Source: JAGNKE01 sp965230245 (GTDB lineage: Bacteria > Pseudomonadota > Alphaproteobacteria > Micavibrionales > Micavibrionaceae). From it: 64,000 nt of DNA. The translations under genes were made by a program, and so were the position numbers. A model generated the notes under the pieces. That model was not told the DNA's origin. It worked only from the letters and a program-made list of their open reading frames with translations, and ran no database searches. Location: positions 248,001-312,000 of the forward strand of contig OZ246000.1 in assembly GCA_965230245.1 (NCBI GenBank). The letters are read 5' to 3'. Positions 1-7,593 of the stretch are shown here, one piece after another (the first letter of the stretch is position 1; each line of letters begins with the position of its first letter).

Positions 1-1320
1 CTTGATCTTCTTCTTGTTCTCTTCACTAAAGCCCAGCGCACTTAACGGCATAATACTCGCGCTCTTGTCCAGAACACGAAGCACGATATTCTCACCAAAA
101 ACGGTAGGCAAAGAAGACACACGGAAGTCAGCTTCACGCCCGCCGACATTCAAATTAAAACGACCATCCTGAGGCGCGAGCTTATCCGCAATATTCATAT
201 CGGACAGAATTTTCAGACGCTGCGAAATTCCGCTCCAGTGCTGCTTGTGCAAAATCTGCGCAGTAAACAAAACACCGTCCAGACGATAACGCAAACGCAC
301 GAAGTTCTCCTCCGGCTCGAAGTGAAGGTCTGACGCACCGATTTTCACAGCTTCAAACACAAGCGCATTCACAAGACGCACAATCGGGTGGGAAAACGCC
401 TCCGCCCCGGATAAATTGGCAACATCTTTTTGCTCCTTCCCCTCCTCCAGCTCTTGCAGAATATCCTTAATAGAACTGGCATAACCGTAGGCCGCATCAA
501 TCGCTTCGGATAAAACACCCGCCGTTGTAATATGTGGCTTGATCTGCAAGCCTTTCGGCAAAAAACGGCGCAACGTATCAAGAGCGACAACATCATACGG
601 ATCGGCCATAGCTATATGCGCATAACCGTCATCTATCGAAATCGGCAAAATCTGGTGCTTGATCGCCAGGTTTTTTTCAATCAGCGCCAGCGCATCACCG
701 TCAACAATCGTGGAGCGAGGATCAAAAATGCCGAACCCTGATGTTTCGGCCAGAAACATGGTAAGCGTTTCTTCATCAATAAAGCCCAGCTCGACCAGAA
801 TTTCACCCAGCATCTTGCTGGAAATCTTTTTCTCCTGTAGGGCAACGTTCAACTGGTCGTTGGTAATAAGCCCCATATCGACCATGCGCTCGCCCATGCG
901 CTTTTTGCGCTCGCCGCCATCCTGATCATCCCCGAAGGCTGAACCATGATGACTTCCCGGGCCGACAGTGGCCAAAGCCCCTTTACCGCCTGAGACTTCC
1001 TTAGAGTCACCTTCAGGCTGCAAATCCTCTTCTTGAGTTTGAATATCCATCTGATCCGATGGCGTCTGGACTTCAGGAGCATAAAAATGAGGCGCGCTGT
1101 CCCCTTCATCTCCTGCTTTTGGATCATCAGAAGAAACAGGAGCATTTCGGCGCCCGACATCGACAGTCGCATCCTGAAAAAGATCCTCTTCAATCACAAA
1201 ATCAATCTCTTCGGCGTCATCGTCTTCATTTTCGCCAAAGCCACTATCCGAAGACTTAAGCTCTTCGGACATATCCTCATTTATGATATCCAGATCTATG
1301 CCGTCCTGATTGTCCGCCAT
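1..1320 (-). CDS. GspE/PilB-family secretion or pilus ATPase, N-terminal part
   Basis: Hexameric ATPase of the type II secretion/type IV pilus family, which powers pilin assembly at the inner membrane. The gene runs off the left edge, so only the first 440 residues are visible. Residues 1-140 are an acidic, low-complexity extension rich in D and E. From about 140 there are two tandem MshEN-like half-motifs (RMGERMVDMGLI, MLGEILVELGFI), the fold that binds cyclic-di-GMP in some family members. The end of the visible part carries family signatures such as ASDLHFEP, PQDGRFNL, DFRVSSLPT and GENIVLRVLDK. The Walker A motif lies outside the window, so activity cannot be judged. Start ATG is preceded by AAGGAG. 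GspE versus PilB cannot be separated without neighbours to the left. Confidence 0.9.
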   Translation of the reverse strand, partial: MADNQDGIDLDIINEDMSEELKSSDSGFGENEDDDAEEIDFVIEEDLFQDATVDVGRRNAPVSSDDPKAGDEGDSAPHFYAPEVQTPSDQMDIQTQEEDLQPEGDSKEVSGGKGALATVGPGSHHGSAFGDDQDGGERKKRMGERMVDMGLITNDQLNVALQEKKISSKMLGEILVELGFIDEETLTMFLAETSGFGIFDPRSTIVDGDALALIEKNLAIKHQILPISIDDGYAHIAMADPYDVVALDTLRRFLPKGLQIKPHITTAGVLSEAIDAAYGYASSIKDILQELEEGKEQKDVANLSGAEAFSHPIVRLVNALVFEAVKIGASDLHFEPEENFVRLRYRLDGVLFTAQILHKQHWSGISQRLKILSDMNIADKLAPQDGRFNLNVGGREADFRVSSLPTVFGENIVLRVLDKSASIMPLSALGFSEENKKKIK

Positions 1321-1532
1321 TTCGGTGACAAACTCCTTTTATTACCTGAATAGTGAACGCAGAAAAATTCTTACCCCAAACCCCACATAACAATTATCAA
1401 GAAAACATTAATATTTTGATTATAAAAACAGCAATGTCTTCTAAATGAAAGGTTTAGCCTAAAAAATTGCAGAATAGACTGAAATTTCAGAATAAAAGCT
1501 TATGACCCGATAAGCAATAACGAATGAGAAAA

Positions 1533-1555
1533 AAGGGCGTTGTTTCAACGCCCTT
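1533..1555 (-). terminator. Rho-independent terminator after the glutamine synthetase gene
   Basis: A perfect 10-bp stem (AAGGGCGTTG / CAACGCCCTT) closes a 3-base loop. Read on the minus strand it is followed by a run of T. It lies about 30 bases past the glutamine synthetase stop. Confidence 0.85.
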
Positions 1556-1584
1556 CCTAAAAAACCTAAAAGAGATAAAAAACC

Positions 1585-2697
1585 TTATTCGGCTGCAATC
1601 GCAATTTTTGCGTCCTTGCGAGGCCATGAAGAAAACTTCATAACGCTTTCATCAACACCACAAACGGTTGTGCACAAACGCGCCGCAACCAGATAAGGGT
1701 CGGCATTCGCTCCCGGACGACGGTCTTCAAAGTAACCGTAGCCTTTGATGGCAACCGGCTTTGGAATACGGATAGAACATCCGCGGTCCGCATCGCCGAC
1801 TTTAAAGGTATTGATATCACATGTCTCATGAAGACCTGTCAGACGGTCACCAAGACCTGCACCGTAAAGAACGATGTGATCGGCATGGTTTTTGGACAAC
1901 GCTTCTGTCGCAGCTTTAATCGCTTCACGACCTTTCGACTTGTCACGCGTATCTTTCGTGGAGAAGTTCGTGTGCATACCCGCACCGTTCCAATCGCCCT
2001 TAGCCGGCTTGTTGTCGAATGTGACTGTTACGCCGTACTCTTCAGCAACACGGCAAAGCAACCAACGACCGAGCCAGACATGGTCAGCAGCAGTCATAGC
2101 GCTTGCGTCTTCTGAGTCATCTCCACGGTAACCGATTTGGAATTCCCACTGACCGGGCATAACTTCCGCGTTGATACCATAGAAAAGAAGGCCTGCATCC
2201 AAACACAACTGAGCGTGATCTTCAACCACTTCACGACCGAAGACTTCATCAGAACCGACACCACAGTAGTAAGGACCTTGAGGACCTGGGAAACCGTGCT
2301 CCGGCCAACCGAGAGGCTGACGACCTTTAAAGAATGTGTATTCCTGTTCAAAACCGCACCATGGATCTTGCTTGGCAGCACCGGCATCCAAAACGGCACG
2401 AAGCTGTGCGCGGGAGTTGGATTCATGTGGTGTATCGTCAGGATTAAAGACTTCACACATAACAAGGTAGTTACCTTCGCCGCGGATCGGGTCTTTTACA
2501 AAAGTGACAGGCTTCAAGATACAGTCGGAATCATCACCGTGCGCCTGATTGGTAGAGGAACCGTCAAAGCTCCACTCGGGGAAGTCTTCGATTGTTGGTT
2601 CGGAATCAAAGTTAATAACACGCGCCTTGGAACGCATGTGACGGGTAGGAACGGCACCGTCGAGCCAAATGTATTCAGCTAATTTAAAATCAGACAT
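1585..2697 (-). CDS. glnII: Glutamine synthetase, type II (eukaryote-like)
   Basis: Makes glutamine from glutamate, ammonia and ATP in the cytosol; the central step of ammonium assimilation. At 370 residues it matches type II enzymes (about 350-370) rather than the 470-residue GlnA type I. Recognisable blocks include EYIWLDG near the N-terminus, WSFDGSSTNQA, GFEQEYTFF, YYCGVGSD, PGQWEFQIG, GDWNGAGMHTNFST and the nucleotide-site region SIRIPKP. The reading frame is open 15 codons further upstream, but ATG at 2697 has AAGGAG eight bases before it and begins with the usual MSDFKLAEYIW. It is a single-gene unit ended by its own terminator. No nitrogen-regulated promoter was identified upstream. 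Confidence 0.95.
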   Translation of the reverse strand: MSDFKLAEYIWLDGAVPTRHMRSKARVINFDSEPTIEDFPEWSFDGSSTNQAHGDDSDCILKPVTFVKDPIRGEGNYLVMCEVFNPDDTPHESNSRAQLRAVLDAGAAKQDPWCGFEQEYTFFKGRQPLGWPEHGFPGPQGPYYCGVGSDEVFGREVVEDHAQLCLDAGLLFYGINAEVMPGQWEFQIGYRGDDSEDASAMTAADHVWLGRWLLCRVAEEYGVTVTFDNKPAKGDWNGAGMHTNFSTKDTRDKSKGREAIKAATEALSKNHADHIVLYGAGLGDRLTGLHETCDINTFKVGDADRGCSIRIPKPVAIKGYGYFEDRRPGANADPYLVAARLCTTVCGVDESVMKFSSWPRKDAKIAIAAE

Positions 2698-2858
2698 CAA
2701 AATCTCCTTGTTCAAATAGTAGAAATAGCTGCGATGCAGCAAACTAACATGCCGCCTGAAAAATGCAAACTTTTATTCTGAAAAACCGCTCTAACATTGC
2801 TTTTCGGAAAAAAACTACTAATCAGAGATGAAGTCACGCAGTATGAGAAAGACTTACA

Positions 2859-3128
2859 TTAAGGTTCAGTAAAAGGATGGTTTGAAGGGTCTACATCTTC
2901 ATGGCTCGCAGAGTCCATAACATCGGGACTTTCTTCAGAAGTCCCTGACCTGCCGCTTCGCCTTGCATAATCCTCTTCCATGTCATGAATTCCACCGACG
3001 TGAGAAAACCAGCAACCGCCCTCGATCATGTCACCAAAAGCCTGTTCTTTTGCTTTTTCAGCTTCAATATCACGACTGGACACACTGCCCAAATCAGGCG
3101 CCTCCCAAGGCAATTTTTTATTTGTCAT
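2859..3128 (-). CDS. Small hypothetical protein, 89 residues
   Basis: An unrecognised, acidic, hydrophilic protein with no signal peptide or membrane segment. It has one short cysteine-containing stretch (GGCWFSHVGGIHD) in the middle. A GGAGG-like ribosome site lies about 12 bases before the ATG, which supports real translation. It is transcribed in the same direction as the glutamine synthetase gene but separated from it by about 160 bases, so it may be independent. No function can be proposed. Confidence 0.55.
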   Translation of the reverse strand: MTNKKLPWEAPDLGSVSSRDIEAEKAKEQAFGDMIEGGCWFSHVGGIHDMEEDYARRSGRSGTSEESPDVMDSASHEDVDPSNHPFTEP

Positions 3129-3311
3129 TATACGGTAGGCCTCCCATTCCTCCTTATTAAGATTCTTCTATACTTAACATCTTCCTGATAAAAAAGAAAA
3201 AAAGGCAATTAAAATACGAAAAGTCCTCATTTTCTGGTTAAGAATAAAGAACACAAATCAGAAAAACGGTGGATACACCTGTTTGAAAAAAGTCTGAGTC
3301 TAAATCAGACT

Positions 3312-3490
3312 TTAAGCTATGACTTCTTCCAGTTTCTCTTTACGGCTAGCGACAAAATCTTTGATATCTTCCAAAATCATATACAGAGAAGGAACAAGGA
3401 TCAAAATAATTGCGGTTGAAAACAAAATACCAAACCCAAGAGAAATAGCCATGGGTATCAGGTATTGGGCTTGAAGGGATGTTTGCGGTG
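3312..3490 (-). pseudogene. C-terminal fragment of an RND-family efflux transporter
   Basis: The reading frame ending at 3312 encodes the last transmembrane helix of an RND inner-membrane pump: TSLQAQYLIPMAISLGFGIL, then FSTAIILILVPSLYMILEDI. Only about 57 family-like residues remain. Upstream, near 3485-3490, family similarity stops abruptly and the sequence becomes the end of an unrelated gene on the other strand. The remaining roughly 1,000 residues of the pump are absent from the window, so this is a dead remnant left by a rearrangement. Confidence 0.8.
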
Positions 3491-3771
3491 TCATACTTCC
3501 GGCAAAAAATTTAAAATTTTTTAAGAAGGATAGTAAGTTGCGCGTTAATTTGCTTGATCGTGACGGAACAGAATACGACTTGCGCATAACATGCAAATAT
3601 CTGCGCGATCTTATTGATCCAATGCAAGCCAAAGAATTCGAAACATTCAATGAAGAAATACAAAATAGTAACCAAACAGCGCATGTACGTGTTGGGCTTG
3701 CAAAGCCTTATGTTTATAAAAACAGTAATTGTTATTTAATGTGCAACGGCGTATTTTTTTACAATGATTAA
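3490..3771 (+). pseudogene. C-terminal fragment of a dual-OB-fold (DODA-like) protein
   Basis: About 93 residues resemble the C-terminal part of proteins with two OB-fold domains that are often found beside DUF488 genes. The visible pattern is an xxGTEYDLRIT strand, then RVGLAKPY and NCYLMCNGVFF, comparable to the family's usual end, in which a GEP motif is followed by CYKL and an aliphatic run. The frame is open leftwards to the junction with the RND remnant at about 3490 and has no good start or ribosome site. Its stop overlaps the start of the DUF488 gene by eight bases, which suggests the two once formed an operon. The family assignment is from memory of the pattern and is tentative. Confidence 0.5.
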
Positions 3772-4213
3772 TGGAATTAAACTTTTCACCATTGGTTTTA
3801 CTGGCTCCAGCGCCGAGCATTTTTTTGAAAGGCTCCAGCGAGCCGGTGTAAAAAAGATGATCGACACGCGCCTCTGGGCCGCCTCACAGCTGGCTGGATT
3901 TGCGCGAAAAAAAGACTTGCCGTTTTTCTTGAAAGAAATTGGCGGTATTGATTATGAATACCGAAAAGAGCTTGCGCCATCGGATGATATTTTGAAGCCG
4001 TTCAAAAACGATAAAATCAGTTGGGATGAATATGAGATACAATATACTAATCTTATTCATCACCGAAACATTGCCAATATTTTAAGCCCGAACGAGGTCC
4101 ATGAAGCGTGCTTTTTATGTGCCTGTAAAACGGAGCAACAATGTCATCGCCGCCTGCTTGCCGAGTTCTTAGAAAAAGAATGGGATACGCCCATTCAAAT
4201 CATACATCTATGA
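3764..4213 (+). CDS. DUF488 family protein
   Basis: A full-length DUF488 protein (149 residues). It begins with the family's usual ITGFTG-like strand (FTIGFTGSS), followed by a DTR motif (MIDTRLWAAS), and ends with the paired-cysteine block CFLCACKTEQQCHRRLLAEF. The family is common in mobile and defence-associated regions; its biochemical role is not established. It overlaps the broken dual-OB gene upstream, its usual partner. The region is clearly richer in A and T than the flanking chromosome, in keeping with horizontal transfer. Confidence 0.85.
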   Translation: MINGIKLFTIGFTGSSAEHFFERLQRAGVKKMIDTRLWAASQLAGFARKKDLPFFLKEIGGIDYEYRKELAPSDDILKPFKNDKISWDEYEIQYTNLIHHRNIANILSPNEVHEACFLCACKTEQQCHRRLLAEFLEKEWDTPIQIIHL

Positions 4214-4224
4214 TAAAATAAGAA

Positions 4225-4256
4225 TGGCGCGCCTTGAAGGAGAAAGTTCGAACTCC
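4225..4256 (-). other. Possible degenerate copy of a tRNA-Arg 3' end (attachment-site remnant)
   Basis: Read on the minus strand this stretch contains GTTCGAA and ends with GCGCGCCA. The intact tRNA-Arg at 5210-5286 also has GTTCGAA and ends with GAGCGCGCCA, in the same orientation. The spacing between the two blocks is five bases longer here and the bases between differ, so it cannot fold as a tRNA. It may be a worn attachment site of an element once inserted at the tRNA 3' end, or chance. Confidence 0.25.
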
Positions 4257-4439
4257 TTCTTCTCTGATCTAGAAACCTTGGAGGCTCAGCTCAAGCTGCA
4301 TAAGGCTAGAATTGTCCCATTATCATAACATTTTGAATACGATGAAAATCTAAATCAAAATTTCTAAATATCATTGGCAATTTATATTCATATAATCCAG
4401 ATTTTTTGTGAGATAAAAAGTTTGTGTTATTGATGCTGT

Positions 4440-4853
4440 ATGGACATAGGAATAGTTTTAAGCATATTGGGAATTTTACTAATCCTTTTGGAAATATATG
4501 CAGACAGATTGGCAAGAAAAATTGAGCATCTAATTATTAATGCGCCGCATTTATTGTGGGATCTTGGAAGACTACACCGTAAGCCTTGGTATCAGAAGTT
4601 TTCGTTACCAATCATAATAGCTGGTCATTTGTTTTTGATTTTGTATCTGGTAGGTATGTTCTATGTTTCTGATAGCTATTTATTGTTATTGAAAACTGTA
4701 TGCTTCACGGGCATGTTACCTGCGGTGTTGAGTGGAATTTTAATGTTTTGGGCGCCTATATTTTCAGGTAGCTTTCGAGTGTTTGGAATTTTAACAAAAC
4801 AAAAACCATTTGCGGGCGTTGGATTGATAATTGCAATAGTAGGGTTATTGTAA
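4440..4853 (+). CDS. Small integral membrane protein, unknown function
   Basis: An unrecognised protein of 137 residues with four likely membrane helices: residues about 4-20, 57-76, 80-105 and 124-137. A charged segment with several Arg and Lys lies between the first two. The last helix runs to the C-terminus. No clear ribosome site precedes the ATG. It is AT-rich and sits in the rearranged segment beside tRNA-Arg, so it is probably acquired DNA. Nothing in it points to a specific role. Confidence 0.5.
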   Translation: MDIGIVLSILGILLILLEIYADRLARKIEHLIINAPHLLWDLGRLHRKPWYQKFSLPIIIAGHLFLILYLVGMFYVSDSYLLLLKTVCFTGMLPAVLSGILMFWAPIFSGSFRVFGILTKQKPFAGVGLIIAIVGLL

Positions 4854-4878
4854 GCTCTAGTTATGAATGGTCGCTGTG

Positions 4879-5100
4879 TTAAAAATTAGCCGATATGTTT
4901 TGATACAAAATTAGCTGTTCACTCGCTAACTCTTCCAATTGTCCATCTCTGGTTTTAGGATCATTTAATGTTAATATAGCTTCAAATGCTTTCTCATAGA
5001 GAAGATATGCTTTTTTTGTCTCTGTCTGAGTTTCTGCATGTAGAGAGGTAACAATCAAAAATAGCATTGCTGCCCAAATGTAAATACTCAAAACTCTCAT
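4879..5100 (-). CDS. Small secreted protein, 73 residues
   Basis: Begins with MRVLSIYIWAAMLFLIVTSLHA, a good Sec signal peptide with a likely cut after HA, leaving about 51 residues of mostly helical, acidic mature protein. The frame is open far upstream through the tRNA-Arg gene, but that part is the well-known false translation of a tRNA. ATG at 5100 has AGGA about ten bases before it. No family is recognised. It lies between the membrane-protein gene at 4440 and tRNA-Arg in the AT-rich segment. Confidence 0.5.
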   Translation of the reverse strand: MRVLSIYIWAAMLFLIVTSLHAETQTETKKAYLLYEKAFEAILTLNDPKTRDGQLEELASEQLILYQNISANF

Positions 5101-5209
5101 GATATTTTTTCCTACGACACATAGTAATAAAAATGAGAATAATATAAAAAATCGGCTCACAACACCCATTGCATGTAAGTATATGTGATATGATTGATAT
5201 TTGAAAAAC

Positions 5210-5286
5210 TGGCGCGCTCGGGAGGATTCGAACCCCCGACCTCCTGATCCGTAGTCAGGCACTCTATCCAGCTGAGCTACGAGCGC
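5210..5286 (-). tRNA. tRNA-Arg (anticodon ACG)
   Basis: A complete cloverleaf of 77 bases. The acceptor GCGCTCG pairs with CGAGCGC, followed by G and an encoded CCA. The anticodon stem CCTGA/TCAGG holds the loop CTACGGA, giving anticodon ACG, normally edited to ICG and reading CGU, CGC and CGA. The T-arm contains GGTTCGAATCC. The AT-rich scar region lies on its 3' side. Confidence 0.97.
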
Positions 5287-5444
5287 ATTGCCAAAAAGGA
5301 ATGCGGACATTACTGTAATTTTCTCGACAATGCAAGCATCACAGCGTTATATTACCGACAAAATTTTAAGGCCATTAAGGTTTTGCACATTTTTGCAAAA
5401 CTATGTGAAAATAAATGCATAACAACAATTAAAAGCGGCGTTAA

Positions 5445-5765
5445 ATGAGCAGGGCATTAGAAGACGTATTAGATAAAAACGATGACGAGGGGCGCGTACC
5501 GTTTGCATACATTAAAGCAAGCGACAGCAAAAACCGTGAAATATGGGCCGTCATCTCCGCCCCGCCGGACATGCAGGCATCTTTATCCGAGGCCGTCCGA
5601 AACGCCAAAACCCGCAATGACCGCGTAAACCTGCCAAGCTTGATACGCGCCTTCCACGGCGAAATTACAGCCAAAGGATACGGCAGCGTTCCGGACGATA
5701 TAGAGTCTGCTTTCAGTCTCCTCTACCATGACCGTGACGATACCGAAACAACGATGGATCTCTAG
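5445..5765 (+). CDS. Hypothetical protein, 106 residues
   Basis: An unrecognised, soluble, acidic protein with no signal peptide or membrane helix. The sequence alternates short strands (FAYIKASD, REIWAVISAPP) with charged helices. Its stop lies two bases before the next ATG, so it is very likely co-transcribed and translationally coupled with the 429-residue protein downstream. The ribosome site is weak. Base composition is back to that of the main chromosome, unlike the scar to its left. Confidence 0.6.
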   Translation: MSRALEDVLDKNDDEGRVPFAYIKASDSKNREIWAVISAPPDMQASLSEAVRNAKTRNDRVNLPSLIRAFHGEITAKGYGSVPDDIESAFSLLYHDRDDTETTMDL

Positions 5766-5767
5766 GC

Positions 5768-7057
5768 ATGAAACCGGTCGATCATCTTGAAAGAGAAAAA
5801 ACGCATGAGATGCCGCACGGCAACGGCCCGCTTGAGCAGGCAGGCATAGATCCTAGAGACGTACCAAAATGGATTCCCGTCGGCCACGATTTGGAAGAAC
5901 ACGATCTCCCTCCCCTCGTCTCTTTGGTCGGTTCCATGATTCACTGGGATGATGAAAAGACCAGAACCAAGCAGGAACTGGGGGATGAAGCCCTCTCCGA
6001 CGCCCCCTCTTTTGTAGAAGTCGGCCACTCCGCAACCCACGCTATTACGCATGGAACCGCCGCACCCATAGGCGAAAATATTTTTGCCTACATCTCCGCA
6101 AGCGCAGCTATTTATCTTATATCTCAAATTCACCTGGAAGGCAGGAAACAAGGAGAAAAGCTCGACAGCGTTGTGTCCCTGTTCAGAGAATACGTAAAAT
6201 CTGGAAATCCAAAGGTCCTGCACAAGGCCGGTCTGGAAATGGAGCAAATCCCGAAGGCGCAAATGAATGCGGAAACCAGAGCAAGAACCATGTCCCTCGC
6301 CAACGTCAATGCGGCAGGTGAGGATGTTGCCGGAACGGATAAACTCACCGCACGTGCCATTGCACAAAAACTAGTAACAACCGGCCACGCTATCAGACAT
6401 TCCGTGACACAAACATTAAAGAATGCATACTGGAACAATCCGCGCAGAATAGGTGAAATTTTCAGTTCCGTCAGAGATGCAACATCACGGTCAATGAAAT
6501 TGGCTCAACTCTCCGTTCTTGGAAAACATGAAATCCATGAAGAAGACTTTGAAGTACCCGAAGGTGTTCACGAGGATGAGGAAATCGACCTGTCCAGTGT
6601 CTATATCGACGATATAGAGTCAAGAGTGGGAACGGAGTTCGACCCAAAGGTGCTGGAAGAAAGCTTGCACATCGATGAGGATTATTTGCAAGCGCTGGAT
6701 GACCGCAAAAAATTTATGCGCCTGACCGTGATACAGGCCATCTTTGTCGGCGCAGCAGCAACACAAGGGGTCGTGAACGCTCTGAAAGGCGACGGCGGCT
6801 GGGCAATTGTAAACTTCTCAAGCGCAAGTGCGGCATCTGGACCTTTGAAATATTTTGCCGATATGATGATCGCCAACGACGAGCTTCTGAAAACAAGACG
6901 TGCGCAAACAGGTCACCTGATCGCACAATTGGCCGGACGCGAACGCACACGCGAATTTTCAAGACACCTGAGAAACCATGAAGAAACAAACGATGATGAA
7001 GGACACTTTTTTGATGTAGAGATGGACGACGGGATAAGCGATTACCCCGACCCTTAG
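5768..7057 (+). CDS. Hypothetical protein, 429 residues
   Basis: No recognised family. There is no signal peptide. Two weakly hydrophobic alanine-rich segments, around residues 99-118 (FAYISASAAIYLISQIHL) and 318-350 (IQAIFVGAAATQGVVNAL), could be buried helices or membrane contacts but are not convincing transmembrane spans. The middle is helical and basic. An acidic segment (EGVHEDEEIDLSSVYIDDIE) follows around 266-290, and the C-terminal tail is strongly acidic. It forms a two-gene unit with the gene immediately upstream and converges with the gene at 7081. The organism seems to encode several such long, acidic unknown proteins (compare 50004-52133). Confidence 0.65.
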   Translation: MKPVDHLEREKTHEMPHGNGPLEQAGIDPRDVPKWIPVGHDLEEHDLPPLVSLVGSMIHWDDEKTRTKQELGDEALSDAPSFVEVGHSATHAITHGTAAPIGENIFAYISASAAIYLISQIHLEGRKQGEKLDSVVSLFREYVKSGNPKVLHKAGLEMEQIPKAQMNAETRARTMSLANVNAAGEDVAGTDKLTARAIAQKLVTTGHAIRHSVTQTLKNAYWNNPRRIGEIFSSVRDATSRSMKLAQLSVLGKHEIHEEDFEVPEGVHEDEEIDLSSVYIDDIESRVGTEFDPKVLEESLHIDEDYLQALDDRKKFMRLTVIQAIFVGAAATQGVVNALKGDGGWAIVNFSSASAASGPLKYFADMMIANDELLKTRRAQTGHLIAQLAGRERTREFSRHLRNHEETNDDEGHFFDVEMDDGISDYPDP

Positions 7058-7080
7058 GGCTTGAGTACCCCTACCAAAAG

Positions 7081-7404
7081 CTACATATTTGCGGCCATCT
7101 CACCGGTTGAAGGACCGTCTATTTGGCTGATCGTAACATGCGTATGAGATGCTTTACGAACAACGCTTTCTTCGGGGTCTTGCGACATTACCTGCTCTGA
7201 AAGTGATACGACAGCGGCACGTAATTCCGGGCTTCCGCCAAAACTATCATTCTGCTTGGCAAGCATCTTGAGCGCATCAAGAGCATTCCATCTCTCCTCA
7301 GGATCCTCATCACTCAATTTTTGAGCAACACCTGAAACTGCGCCACGCATTTCATCATGTTCAATCGCTTCAATAGCGCTAAGGTCATAATCAAAATCAC
7401 TCAT
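7081..7404 (-). CDS. Hypothetical acidic helical protein, 107 residues
   Basis: An unrecognised, mostly helical, acidic protein. The middle section (LSDEDPEERWNALDALKMLA, then SPELRAAVVSLSEQVMSQD) has the look of two short HEAT-like helical hairpins, which would suggest a protein-binding surface; this is inference only. The frame opens 16 codons upstream, but ATG at 7404 has an AAAGGTG site and gives a conventional start (MSDFDYDL). It lies between the 429-residue gene, with which it converges, and the subtilase-like gene, which is divergent from it. Confidence 0.6.
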   Translation of the reverse strand: MSDFDYDLSAIEAIEHDEMRGAVSGVAQKLSDEDPEERWNALDALKMLAKQNDSFGGSPELRAAVVSLSEQVMSQDPEESVVRKASHTHVTISQIDGPSTGEMAANM

Positions 7405-7593
7405 CTCTAAACACCTTTTAATAATCTCGACAATGAAAATTAGCCACTTCACCGGAAAAGAACAAGAAAAAACAAAAAATATAATTGAAAAACAAAAACT
7501 TAGAACAAATCAGCTGCCATGAAAAACGCTCGGTAAATGTTTGCGGCATTTGCCCTCTTATGTTAACTTTATAAAAAAAAACGGTGATAAAAC

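Noticed and set aside
2698..2858. NtrC-dependent sigma-54 promoter for glutamine synthetase
   Set aside because: No TGGCAC-N5-TTGC element was found on the correct strand.
4224..4328. A 34-codon frame beginning MARLEGESS
   Set aside because: No ribosome site, no recognisable family, and it overlaps the possible attachment-site remnant; probably chance.
5101..5310. Upstream extension of the small secreted protein reading VAQLDRVPDYGSGGRGF
   Set aside because: This is the standard false translation of a tRNA gene (tRNA-Arg at 5210-5286); the real start is ATG at 5100.
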